A stretch of 44,220 bases of DNA. Source: JBBQZO01 sp038207625. GTDB taxonomy: Bacteria > Pseudomonadota > Gammaproteobacteria > Burkholderiales > Burkholderiaceae_D. The stretch covers positions 1-44,220 of the forward strand of contig JBBQZO010000043.1 in assembly GCA_038207625.1 (NCBI GenBank). The letters run 5' to 3'. The notes under the pieces were generated by a model. The model was not told where the DNA came from. It was given only the letters and a program-made list of their open reading frames with translations, and ran no database searches. Both the position numbers and the translations under genes were made by a program. Every line of letters begins with the position of its first letter. Position 1 is the stretch's first letter. Of this stretch, positions 7,040 through 14,996 are shown in pieces.

Positions 7040-8551
7040 ATGACCAAACGAATTCTTATCCTGTCGGTGTTTGTGGTCGCCTCCTGCGGCCTGGCCTACG
7101 AGTTGATCGCCGGCGCGCTGTCGAGCTATCTGCTGGGCGACTCGATCCTGCAATTTTCCACCATTATCGGCTGTTATCTGTTCGCGATGGGCGTGGGCGC
7201 GCACTTTTCCAAGTATGTCGGTGAGGACGAGGTGCTGGCCCGTTTTGTCGACATCGAACTGGCGGTCGGGCTGATCGGCGGCCTGTCGGCGGCGCTGCTG
7301 TTTCTGACCTTCGCGTGGATGACGGCGCCGTTCCGCCTGCTGCTGTACGTGCTGGTGTTCATGATCGGCGCGCTGGTGGGCATGGAAGTGCCGCTGGTGA
7401 TGCGCGCACTGAACGCACGCCAGACCGAATTCAATGAACTGGTCAGCCGGGTGCTGACGTTCGACTATCTCGGTGCGCTGGCCGTGTCGCTGTTGTTTCC
7501 GCTGGTGCTGGCGCCCCATCTGGGTCTGGTGCGCACCGGCTTCTTGTTCGGCATGTTCAACGTCGGCGTCGCGTTCTGGACCATTTACGTGTTCCGCGCC
7601 GAGCTGGGCGACGTGACCGGGCGCACGCTGCGCGCGGCCTGTGTGATGTGCGTGCTGGTGTTCGGCTTCGCGCTGTCGGACCGGATGGTCAACTGGGGCG
7701 AGCACGGCCTGTTCGGCGACGAGGTGGTGTTCGCCACCACCACACCGTACCAGCGCCTGGTGATCACGCGCTGGAAAGACGACCTGCGCCTGTACATCAA
7801 CGGCAACCTGCAGTTTTCCTCGCGCGACGAATACCGCTACCACGAGGCGCTGGTGCATCCGGCGCTGCAGGCGCTGCCGTGGGCGCGCCGGGTGCTGGTG
7901 CTGGGCGGGGGCGACGGGCTGGCGCTGCGCGAGATCTTGCGCTATCCGCAGATCGAACAAGTCACGTTGATCGACCTCGATCCGGCCATGACGGGCGCCT
8001 TCACCAACCGCGCCGAGCTGGTGAAACTGAACCACGGCTCGTTCTCGGACCCGCGCGTCAAAGTGATCAACGCCGACGCCGCGATCTGGCTGCAAAACAG
8101 TGACGCCATGTTCGACGCGGCCATCGTTGACTTTCCCGACCCATCCAGTTTCGCGCTGGGCAAGCTGTATTCGGTGCCGTTCTACGGCATGCTGAAAAAG
8201 CATGTCGCGGCCAACGGCCTGGTGGTGGTGCAGGCGACGTCGCCGTTTTTCGCGCCGCACGCCTACTGGACGGTGGATGCGACCTTGCGCGAAGTGGGCA
8301 TGCGCACCTGGCCGTATCACGCCTACGTACCGTCGTTCGGCGAGTGGGGATTCATCCTCGCGTCGCCGCAACAGCAATACACGGTGCCGACCAGCTACCG
8401 GCTGCCGATGCGCTACCTGAACGCCGAATCGACCCGCGCGATGTTCGCCTTCCCGCCCGACATGCAGGCGCTGCCGATGGCGCCCAACCGGCTCAACACG
8501 CAGTCGCTGGTGCACGAGTTCGAGCAGGACTGGCGCCAGGTGATCCGCTGA
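7040..8551 (+). CDS. Membrane-anchored polyamine aminopropyltransferase (spermidine synthase-like)
   Basis: A 503-residue fusion. Residues 1 to about 215 contain about seven transmembrane helices. From about 230 there is a Rossmann aminopropyltransferase domain with the nucleotide-binding loop GGGDG (G289-D292), the acidic IDLDP strand end, and DFPDPSS in place of the usual catalytic acidic loop. It should transfer the aminopropyl group of decarboxylated AdoMet to a polyamine at the membrane. An upstream ATG (6965) is possible but would run into the divergent gene. ATG 7040 starts directly at a Lys-Arg plus hydrophobic helix, though its SD is poor. The stop overlaps the next ATG (TGATG). Confidence 0.9.
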   Translation: MTKRILILSVFVVASCGLAYELIAGALSSYLLGDSILQFSTIIGCYLFAMGVGAHFSKYVGEDEVLARFVDIELAVGLIGGLSAALLFLTFAWMTAPFRLLLYVLVFMIGALVGMEVPLVMRALNARQTEFNELVSRVLTFDYLGALAVSLLFPLVLAPHLGLVRTGFLFGMFNVGVAFWTIYVFRAELGDVTGRTLRAACVMCVLVFGFALSDRMVNWGEHGLFGDEVVFATTTPYQRLVITRWKDDLRLYINGNLQFSSRDEYRYHEALVHPALQALPWARRVLVLGGGDGLALREILRYPQIEQVTLIDLDPAMTGAFTNRAELVKLNHGSFSDPRVKVINADAAIWLQNSDAMFDAAIVDFPDPSSFALGKLYSVPFYGMLKKHVAANGLVVVQATSPFFAPHAYWTVDATLREVGMRTWPYHAYVPSFGEWGFILASPQQQYTVPTSYRLPMRYLNAESTRAMFAFPPDMQALPMAPNRLNTQSLVHEFEQDWRQVIR

Positions 8552-10161
8552 TGCAGCGCCGTTCGTTTTTGTTGTGGGCCGGGGCCGGCGGCGTGGCCGC
8601 GCTGGGCAGCGGCGCCGCCTTCGAGCACTGGCGCGAGATCACGCCGAGCGTGCATTACCCGGGCCGCGCCGAAGGCCACTTCCTGCGCGACAAGCACGCG
8701 CTGCCGGCGCCGACCGAAGTGATCGACACCGATGTGCTGATCCTCGGTTCCGGCATCGCCGGCCTCTCCGCGGCCTGGCAACTGAAACGCGACGGCCACA
8801 CGCGCGCCCTGATGATCGACGGCCCGCAACCGTACGGCAACGCCGCCGGCGGCCAGTTCGGCGAGCTGGCCTACCCGACCGGCGGCCACTATTTGCCGCT
8901 ACCATCGCCCGAGTCGGTGCATGTGCGCGAAATTTTGGCCGACCTTGGCATCATCGTGCGCGATGCGATGGCCGAAAAACCCACCTACGACGAGCGCTAT
9001 ATTTTGCACGCGCCGGAGGAGCGGCTGCTGTTCAACGGGCGCTGGCAGGACGGCTTCATTCCCACCGAAGGCGTGCCGGCGGCCGAGCTGGCAGAGCACC
9101 AGCGCTTCTTTGCCGAAGTGGCGCGCCTGCGCCAAATGCGCGGCAACGACGGTCGGCGCGTGTTCGTGTTTCCGACGGTCGAGTCGTCGCAGGACCCGGC
9201 CTGGCAGGCGCTCGATCGCATCACGCTCAAGATGTGGCTGGATCAGAACGGCTATCGCTCGCCCACGCTGCACTGGTATCTGAACTACTGCTGCCGGGAT
9301 GACTACGGCACGCGCTACGACAAGGTGTCGGCCTGGGCCGGGCTGCATTACTACTGCAGCCGCTGGGGCCAGGCCGCCAACGCGGGCAATGGCGCCTGGT
9401 TGACGTGGCCGGGCGGCTTGCAGCCGCTGGCGCAGGCGATGGAAAAGTCGTCCGGCATCGCGCGCCGGGACGGCACGGCGGCCTCGCTCAAGCGCAGCAA
9501 GGACGGCGTCGAAGCGCTGTGCTTCACGCTCGTGGACGGCGTCGCGCGCAGCTACCGGGTGCGCGCCCGCAAGGCGATCTGCGCGATGCCATTGCAGGTG
9601 GCTGCGCGCGTGGTCGACGGCATCAAGGACTACGGTTTCGACCCGGCCCGCCACATGCCGGCCTACGCGCCCTGGCTGGTGGCGAACTTCCTGATGAAGG
9701 ACTTTCCGCGCGAGCTGCCCAATGCGCCGCTGTGCTGGGACAATGTGGTGTACCAGGAGCCCGGTCTTGGCTACGTGGTGTCGACCCATCAGGACATTCG
9801 CGTGCGCCCGCCGGAAAAGACCGTGTTCAGCGCCTACGTCGCGCTGTCGGACCGCACGCCCGAGGCGGCGCGCGCCTGGCTGCAAACGGCCAGCGGCGCC
9901 GAGTTGCTGGCGCTGGCCAGCGTCGACCTGAAAGCGGCCTATGGCTGGCGCTTTGCCAGCTGCGTCGAGCGGGTCGACATCACGCTGCGCGGTCACGCGA
10001 TGGCCGCGCCGCTGCCCGGTTTTCGCAGCAACGCCGGCCTGAAGGCGCTGCGCGAGACGGACGGGCCGATCCTGTTCGCGCACGCCGACCTGTCCGGCTT
10101 TTCGGTGTTCGAGGAAGCGGCGTGGTGGGGCTGCCGCGCCGCCCGGCGGGCGCAAGCCTGA
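8551..10161 (+). CDS. FAD-dependent oxidoreductase, amine-oxidase-like, with Tat-like signal
   Basis: A 536-residue flavoprotein. The N-terminus (MQRRSFLLWAGAGG) has a twin Arg followed by Ser-Phe-Leu and a hydrophobic stretch, so export by Tat or membrane anchoring is likely. The dinucleotide-binding loop is LGSGIAGLSAAW (about residues 67-78), followed by a large substrate domain and a C-terminal FAD segment (DGPILFAHADLSGFSVFEEA). The family is of the flavin amine oxidase/NAD(P)-binding type. The start is fixed by the one-base overlap with the aminopropyltransferase stop. A role in oxidising the polyamine made by its partner is inferred from context only. Confidence 0.82.
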   Translation: MQRRSFLLWAGAGGVAALGSGAAFEHWREITPSVHYPGRAEGHFLRDKHALPAPTEVIDTDVLILGSGIAGLSAAWQLKRDGHTRALMIDGPQPYGNAAGGQFGELAYPTGGHYLPLPSPESVHVREILADLGIIVRDAMAEKPTYDERYILHAPEERLLFNGRWQDGFIPTEGVPAAELAEHQRFFAEVARLRQMRGNDGRRVFVFPTVESSQDPAWQALDRITLKMWLDQNGYRSPTLHWYLNYCCRDDYGTRYDKVSAWAGLHYYCSRWGQAANAGNGAWLTWPGGLQPLAQAMEKSSGIARRDGTAASLKRSKDGVEALCFTLVDGVARSYRVRARKAICAMPLQVAARVVDGIKDYGFDPARHMPAYAPWLVANFLMKDFPRELPNAPLCWDNVVYQEPGLGYVVSTHQDIRVRPPEKTVFSAYVALSDRTPEAARAWLQTASGAELLALASVDLKAAYGWRFASCVERVDITLRGHAMAAPLPGFRSNAGLKALRETDGPILFAHADLSGFSVFEEAAWWGCRAARRAQA

Positions 10162-10461
10162 CGCTGGCGAAATTGATCGGCGTATCCCGTATGTCGATGA
10201 CGCGCTTTCCGAGGCGCCACGTCTGCGACCTGTCCGCGCGGCAGGATGACTGTACCGACGAGCCCACCCGCGCGGCGCTGCAATTTACGTGTTGGCGGCG
10301 GAATCTGACGGGGCGCAAGTTCCGATGTGCTCACCGACGTTTGCGCGACTCGGTTGAACGGACAATGGCGCGACGCTGGCATACTGAAGGTGCGCCAACG
10401 TACAGTGCTATTGCATCAACCGCGCTACAGTCTTGACCGGAAAAATACAGTAAGGAACTCA
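10162..10461. other. Intergenic, no gene recognised
   Basis: These 300 bases follow the flavoprotein and lead into the DUF2252 gene. Frames that cross it are extensions of neighbours or shadows. A clear SD (AAGGA, 10452-10456) marks the downstream start. I see no strong promoter or terminator. Confidence 0.5.
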
Positions 10462-11646
10462 ATGAAGACGCCCGCCCCGGACGCACGACAAGCATTGCTG
10501 ACGTCGCTGCGCAATCAAAAAATGGCGCGCTCCCCGCATGCTTTCATGCGCGGCAACACGGCGCGCTATTACGATTGGCTGCACAGCTTTCGCGGTCGCT
10601 CGATGCCGCAGGGGCCGGCGATCTGGATTTGCGGCGACTGCCATCTGGGCAATCTCGGTCCGCTGGCCGATCACGCGGGCAATGTGTCGATGGAAATCCG
10701 CGACTTCGACCAGACCACGATCGGCAATCCCCTGCACGACCTGGTGCGCCTTGCGCTGTCGCTGGCGACGGCCGCCCGCAATTCGTCGCTGCCGGGTGTG
10801 GTGACGGCAAAGATGCTGGAGAATTTACTCGACGGATATGCCGCCGCTTTTCGTGCGCGCGCAGAAAATGCGCGGCTGGTCATGCCGGACGTGGCGCAAC
10901 AGGCGGTCTGGCGCGCCGACCGGCGCTCCTGGAAGCACCTGGCCCGGGAGCGCATGGTCGATACCACGCCAACTATCCCCTTGGGCAAGAAATACTGGCG
11001 CCTGTCCTCGGTAGAAAAACGCGCCATTGCCGACCTGTTCGGCGCCGACGAAGTCATCGGGCTAATCACCGGCATCAAAGGCCGCGATCGCGACGTGGGT
11101 ATCAAGGTGCTCGATGCCGCATATTGGGTGAAAGGGTGCAGCTCGCTGGGATTGCTGCGCTACGCGGCGCTGGTCGAAGTGGGCGAGCGCGATGTCTGCC
11201 TGATCGACATCAAGGAGGCGGTCCGCGCCACAGCGCCACGCTATCGCCGTGTCAGCATGCCGCGCGACAATGCCGCGCGCGTGCATCAAGGCGCCATCGC
11301 GCTCGCACCGGCACTGGGCAATCGCATGGTGGCGCAGCGCCTGTTGGGGCGCGGCGTGGTGGTGCGCGAATTGATGCCGCAAGATCTGAAGCTGGAGATT
11401 GACGTGCTCGGTGTTCAGGATGCGACGTTGACCGCGCGCTACCTTGCCTTCGTGGTTGGCCGCGCACATGCGGCGCAAATGGACCAGCAGACCCGACGCG
11501 CCTGGTTAGCGGAGCTGGGGCCGGTCGCCGGCAAATCGCGTGGCGCCCCGGATTGGCTATGGCAAAGCGTGGTACACCTGTTGGCCAGTCACGAAGCGGG
11601 TTACCTGGAACATTGCCGCACCCACGCGACCTTGTTGAGCCGCTAG
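10462..11646 (+). CDS. DUF2252 family protein (kinase-like fold motifs)
   Basis: A 394-residue protein. The segment ICGDCHLGNLG (C57-N64), followed by IRDFDQT (D81-F82-D83) and GNPLHDLVRLALSL, matches DUF2252. It also resembles the H-D-x-H-x-x-N / D-F-D pattern of aminoglycoside-phosphotransferase-type kinases, to which this family has been linked by fold. Substrate and activity are unknown. The start is chosen at 10462 because of the AAGGA SD six bases before it; the frame itself opens earlier, at 10327. It is probably a single-gene transcript: the flavoprotein is 300 bases upstream and a long gap follows. Confidence 0.88.
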   Translation: MKTPAPDARQALLTSLRNQKMARSPHAFMRGNTARYYDWLHSFRGRSMPQGPAIWICGDCHLGNLGPLADHAGNVSMEIRDFDQTTIGNPLHDLVRLALSLATAARNSSLPGVVTAKMLENLLDGYAAAFRARAENARLVMPDVAQQAVWRADRRSWKHLARERMVDTTPTIPLGKKYWRLSSVEKRAIADLFGADEVIGLITGIKGRDRDVGIKVLDAAYWVKGCSSLGLLRYAALVEVGERDVCLIDIKEAVRATAPRYRRVSMPRDNAARVHQGAIALAPALGNRMVAQRLLGRGVVVRELMPQDLKLEIDVLGVQDATLTARYLAFVVGRAHAAQMDQQTRRAWLAELGPVAGKSRGAPDWLWQSVVHLLASHEAGYLEHCRTHATLLSR

Positions 11647-11861
11647 ACATTGCCGGCTGAGCTAGCGCAATCTGGCGCGTGATGCGGACCAACCTGCGCT
11701 GGCACGTCGCTGACCGGCCCGATACAGCGCTTGGGCAGATCCGGCGCGCACACTCGCGCACGCCGACCCGTGCGGCGGCTCGGTCGGTGAGGATGCCGCG
11801 GGGCAGGGCTGGCGCAAAATTCCCTTGGCACGAAACCGAGTTTGACGAATTAACAGGATAA

Positions 11862-11872
11862 ATCATTTATAC
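11862..11872 (+). repeat. Direct repeat ATCATTTATAC, copy 1
   Basis: An 11-base AT-rich sequence repeated exactly at 11996-12006, 134 bases downstream, in otherwise GC-rich DNA. It may be a regulator binding site or part of duplicated promoter sequence. Confidence 0.5.
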
Positions 11873-11995
11873 GGATACTGTCGGTGCCGACGCGCGCCTC
11901 GCATGCCGGCATGCCGGCTGGCAGTGCAGCTGCATGCGCTACCACGCGCGTGACATCGCCGTTTGCGCGAAATCAAGCTCCATCATTCGATGTGT

Positions 11996-12006
11996 ATCAT
12001 TTATAC
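11996..12006 (+). repeat. Direct repeat ATCATTTATAC, copy 2
   Basis: The second exact copy. It sits at the left edge of the AT-rich patch (about 11990-12045), which holds several -10-like hexamers such as TAATAT, so it would overlap or abut a promoter there. Confidence 0.5.
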
Positions 12007-12154
12007 AAACCTAATAATATAAAATATTTTATTGGCAACGAAATTTGGGTAGAATTGGCAACCTGCTGTCGATGGGACATCGTCAACGGCAGAATGGTTG
12101 CCTCGCGTCAAAAACGCGTTCGCGGTGCCACGCACTTTTATCCGGAGAGATTAA

Positions 12155-12244
12155 ATGATGCTGTTGATCCCAAGCTTTGTGTCTGCCTTTGCCTCACCCT
12201 TCGCACCTCGCGCACGAACGTCCGCGCCTATCACTTCTCAGTAA
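12155..12244 (+). CDS. Putative 29-residue small ORF with strong SD
   Basis: ATG-ATG at 12155-12160 is preceded by GGAGAG (12144-12149) at suitable spacing, and the frame ends at TAA 12242-12244. The peptide starts MMLLIPSFVSAFASPFAP: a hydrophobic first half, then Arg/Thr/Ser. It lies about 210 bases before the EXORDIUM-like gene within the presumed leader. It may be a leader peptide or small membrane peptide, or chance. The good SD is the only positive evidence. Confidence 0.3.
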   Translation: MMLLIPSFVSAFASPFAPRARTSAPITSQ

Positions 12245-12318
12245 CACGATCGCGGCCCCGCTGCGGCGCACGCACGATAGCGCGTTGCCGGGCCCAATTT
12301 ACCACCCTCGGAATTTTT

Positions 12319-12343
12319 TCCGCAGTCCAACCCGGACTGCGGA
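12319..12343 (+). promoter_or_regulatory. Perfect 10-bp hairpin in the leader of the EXORDIUM-like gene
   Basis: TCCGCAGTCC and GGACTGCGGA flank a 5-base loop. A T6 run lies before the stem, not after it, so it is not a standard intrinsic terminator on either strand. It ends 110 bases before the ATG and could stabilise the mRNA or act as an operator. Confidence 0.5.
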
Positions 12344-12452
12344 TGGAATTTGTTCGCACCGACGAAACAAACGTCGTTTTGTCGTTGCGGGCAATGTGGA
12401 TGGCCCTGACACAAGGGTCACTTGATGCTAACCATCGTCGGAGACAACGAAA

Positions 12453-13385
12453 ATGAATTTCAAGAAGAATCTGGTTCTGTTTGCAGCGGGTAGTGTGATT
12501 GCAGTGACGGCGAGCGCCGGCGTGATCAAGGAGTCGAGCGACTCCCTGTTCAAGCCGACCGGCAAAGGCTGGGGCGAGCTCGACGTCGATACCATGAGTA
12601 ATCATCAGCGCTGGGCGACACTGAAGGCGCAGCGCTCGTCCGACCTGACCTACCAAGGCGGGCCGGTGATGACGGCGCCGACCAATGTCTACTATATCTG
12701 GTACGGTTCGAGCTGGGATACGGCATCGAAAAACGTGTTGAACAATCTGGGTCAGCATATCGGCGGCTCGCCTTACTTCAACATCAATACCACCTACTAC
12801 AACGCCAGCAACACCCATGTGGTCAACTCGGTCACCTTGGCCGGCAGCACCACCAACAGCGGCACGCTGGGCACCCGGCTCACCGATGCCAACATCAAGA
12901 CCATCGTGTCGAACGCGATCAGCTCGGGCGCCTTGCCGTCCGATTCGAACGCCGTGTATTTCGTGTTGACCGACAAGACCGTCACCGCCACCTCCGGTTT
13001 CTGCAGCCAGTATTGCGGCTGGCACACCAATGCCACCATCGGCGGCAAGGATATCAAGTACTCCTTCGTGGGCAATCCGGAAACCCAGTGCGCGGCCGGT
13101 TGCGGCGCCAACTCGCCTAGCCCGAACGGCACGCCGGGCGCTGATGCGATGGCCAGCATCCTGTCGCACGAGCTCGAAGAGGCGGTCACCGATCCCGATG
13201 GCAACGGCTGGTATTCGCTGGCGAGCGGCATGGAAAACGGCGACAAGTGTGCCTGGAACTTCGGTACCGAATCGACCGCCTCGAATGGTTCCAAGTACAA
13301 TCAGACGATCGGCAGCATGAAGTATTTGATCCAGCAGAACTGGCTGATCGCCAGCACGCAGAAATGCGCGCAGCATTATCCTTGA
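12453..13385 (+). CDS. EXORDIUM / phosphate-induced-1 family secreted protein
   Basis: A 310-residue exported protein with a signal peptide (MNFKKNLVLFAAGSVIAVTASA). The body carries the features I associate with the plant EXORDIUM (PHI-1) family: NVYYIWYG near the start, YFVLTDKTV, GFCSQYCGWHT, KYSFVGNPETQC, GADAMASILSHELEEAVTDP and ENGDKCAWNFG. The helix H239-E-L-E-E243 resembles a metalloprotease helix, but no activity is established. The mature part has exactly six Cys, which suggests three disulfides. In plants the family acts in the cell wall and in growth control; bacterial members are little studied. An SD (GGAGA) lies 11 bases before the ATG, and a hairpin terminator follows. Confidence 0.8.
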   Translation: MNFKKNLVLFAAGSVIAVTASAGVIKESSDSLFKPTGKGWGELDVDTMSNHQRWATLKAQRSSDLTYQGGPVMTAPTNVYYIWYGSSWDTASKNVLNNLGQHIGGSPYFNINTTYYNASNTHVVNSVTLAGSTTNSGTLGTRLTDANIKTIVSNAISSGALPSDSNAVYFVLTDKTVTATSGFCSQYCGWHTNATIGGKDIKYSFVGNPETQCAAGCGANSPSPNGTPGADAMASILSHELEEAVTDPDGNGWYSLASGMENGDKCAWNFGTESTASNGSKYNQTIGSMKYLIQQNWLIASTQKCAQHYP

Positions 13386-13411
13386 ACGTGTAGCATCGAC
13401 AGCTAGTGGTC

Positions 13412-13452
13412 GCAGCCATCGCGCCCTTACGCGCGGTGGCTGCGCGCATTTT
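13412..13452 (+). terminator. Intrinsic terminator after the EXORDIUM-like gene
   Basis: A 12-bp stem with one G-U pair, GCAGCCATCGCG (13412-13423) and CGCGGTGGCTGC (13432-13443), has an 8-base loop. GCGCATTTT follows, a short T-run set back by five bases. It would separate this gene from the NTF2-like gene at 13467. Confidence 0.65.
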
Positions 13453-13466
13453 CCGGAACGGAGACT

Positions 13467-13997
13467 ATGAAGATACCTTCACTCGCAGCGTGTGTGCTGC
13501 TGCTGTCTAACTTGCCCGCGCTGCCCGTTCGGGCCGACGATGCGCCGCCCAAACGGGTGGTGGCCACCGTCACGCGCACGATTTTGCAGTTTGGTACGCT
13601 TGAAAACGACTGGCTGGACGCGGTTCAGAAGCGCGACGCGACGGCCATCAAAAATCTGATGGCCGACGATTTCGAGATGCGCGTGGCTGCCGCACCGGGC
13701 CAGCCGACCCCGCGTGAGCAAGTGCTCGCGCATACGCTGGCCGAGGCGCCGTTTCAGTCCAGCATAGAACAGATGGCCACCCATGAGCATGGCGATCTGG
13801 TGATCGTCAGTTTCCTGTGGAAGCTGCAGCCCGCCAAGGGCAGCGCACTGGCCCAGCGCATCTTTGTCGTCGACACCTGGAAGCAGGGCGACGGTCACTG
13901 GCAGGTGCTCACGCGCTACGCGGCGCCGGTCGGCACCCAGGGCGGTGCTGTGCCGGGCGCGGACTTGAGCGCGCCCACCAGCAAGAAAAAGATCTGA
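13467..13997 (+). CDS. Secreted NTF2-like (SnoaL/DUF4440-type) protein
   Basis: A 176-residue exported protein with signal peptide MKIPSLAACVLLLSNLPALPVRA. The mature part starts with a helical segment, LENDWLDAVQKRDATAIKNLMADDFEMR, typical of NTF2-like DUF4440/SnoaL cone folds, and then shows the beta-rich pattern with a C-terminal HWQVLTRYAAP strand. These small domains bind ligands or act as subunits, and a catalytic role cannot be assigned. An SD (GGAG) precedes the ATG. It lies 36 bases upstream of the Lif-like gene and is probably co-transcribed with it. Confidence 0.75.
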   Translation: MKIPSLAACVLLLSNLPALPVRADDAPPKRVVATVTRTILQFGTLENDWLDAVQKRDATAIKNLMADDFEMRVAAAPGQPTPREQVLAHTLAEAPFQSSIEQMATHEHGDLVIVSFLWKLQPAKGSALAQRIFVVDTWKQGDGHWQVLTRYAAPVGTQGGAVPGADLSAPTSKKKI

Positions 13998-14032
13998 GGC
14001 GCACGCCTCCTGCCCACTCGGATGGACTGACG

Positions 14033-14977
14033 ATGGATTCCGCACGCACGCATTGGCTGAGCATGGGCGGCGCCGCACTGGTTGGCGCTTTGCTGGTCAC
14101 GTGGTACTGGCCGGTCGACACGCCGGTCGCGCCGCGCGCCGTGGCCGACCCGCACGCATGGGACGGTCCGATCGGTCCCGGCTTGATGAGTAACACCGAT
14201 CCGGCACCGGGCCCAGGCCTGGGCGCCGAGCCGGGCGAGCCGTCCACGCCACCTGCGTTGGACGGCAACGGCCATCTACTGCAAAACATGGCACTGCGCG
14301 CGCTGTTCGATGCTTTCCTGCTGCGCGGCGAGGCGCCCGAGCTGCGCCAGCGCGCCGCGCAGCTCGACGCGTATCTGAAGCGCAGCCTGGCGGGCGCTCC
14401 CGGCGCCGAGGCGCTGGCGCTGGCGGCGCGCTATCTGGCTTACCTGGAGGCGCATGACGCGCTGCTGCAACGCCAGAATATTGTCATCAGCCCCGGTGCG
14501 CCGATCACGCCGCAGGCGCTGGAACAGATGGACGGCTGGCAGCAGCAGCGTGCCCGTCTGCGTCAGAGCATGCTGGGCATCGCGCTGGCGCAACTGTGGT
14601 TCAGCGACGACGACGCCCAGCTGAGTGCGGCCGTGGCCGACGTGCGTGTGCGCGCCCAACCGCCCGATCCGGGCGCGCCCGAACCCGATTCGGCCACGCT
14701 GCGCGCGCGTCGCCTGAACAACGCGTCCCAGGACGCGGCGCACGAGGCGACGCTGGACGACGTGTTCGGCCGGGCGACCCAAAGTGTCGCGGCGGCGGCC
14801 GCCGGCGAGCGCTTGTGGCAGGCGCATGCGGCCAAGTTTCGCACCGCGCTGGCGCAACTGCGCGCGCCGGACCAGCAGGATGCCGGCGAGCGCGCGCGCC
14901 AGATCGACGCGCTGCGCGCCGCCATCTTCACCGATCCGGCCGAGCGCGAACGCTCATGGACGCTGGCCAATGACTAG
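14033..14977 (+). CDS. Lipase secretion chaperone (Lif/LifO family) homologue
   Basis: A 314-residue protein with a short cytoplasmic N-terminus, one membrane anchor (about 9-26), a Pro/Gly/Ala-rich linker (about 27-80) and a helical domain. R89-ALFDAFLLRGE100 matches the hallmark motif of lipase-specific foldases (R-x-x-F-D-x-x-L-x-x-x-G-E), and the helical repeats and C-terminal FTDPAERER fit the family. Such steric chaperones fold a cognate lipase in the periplasm before type II secretion. No lipase gene is in this window, which is unusual because the two are normally adjacent. The gene end overlaps possible early starts of the DsbC-like gene. Confidence 0.8.
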   Translation: MDSARTHWLSMGGAALVGALLVTWYWPVDTPVAPRAVADPHAWDGPIGPGLMSNTDPAPGPGLGAEPGEPSTPPALDGNGHLLQNMALRALFDAFLLRGEAPELRQRAAQLDAYLKRSLAGAPGAEALALAARYLAYLEAHDALLQRQNIVISPGAPITPQALEQMDGWQQQRARLRQSMLGIALAQLWFSDDDAQLSAAVADVRVRAQPPDPGAPEPDSATLRARRLNNASQDAAHEATLDDVFGRATQSVAAAAAGERLWQAHAAKFRTALAQLRAPDQQDAGERARQIDALRAAIFTDPAERERSWTLAND

Positions 14978-14996
14978 GACGATCACGATGGTGGAT

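Larger units (their letters stand above)
11647..12452. other. Long leader / intergenic region upstream of the EXORDIUM-like gene
   Basis: An 806-base stretch without a confident large gene. It contains two copies of an 11-base direct repeat, a perfect 14-base palindrome GCATGCCGGCATGC (11901-11914), a sharply AT-rich patch at about 11990-12045 that could hold a promoter, a 29-codon ORF with a good SD (12155-12244), and a perfect 10-bp hairpin (12319-12343). A 190-codon frame across 11884-12456 has no plausible composition and is not called. Confidence 0.6.

Noticed and set aside
12319..12343. Intrinsic terminator
   Set aside because: The T-run is on the 5' side of the stem, and on the minus strand an A-run follows, so neither strand fits a Rho-independent terminator.
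11884..12456. A 190-codon frame across the AT-rich leader
   Set aside because: No domain, mixed codon use, and it crosses the AT-rich patch and hairpin; the EXORDIUM-like start at 12453 overlaps its end.
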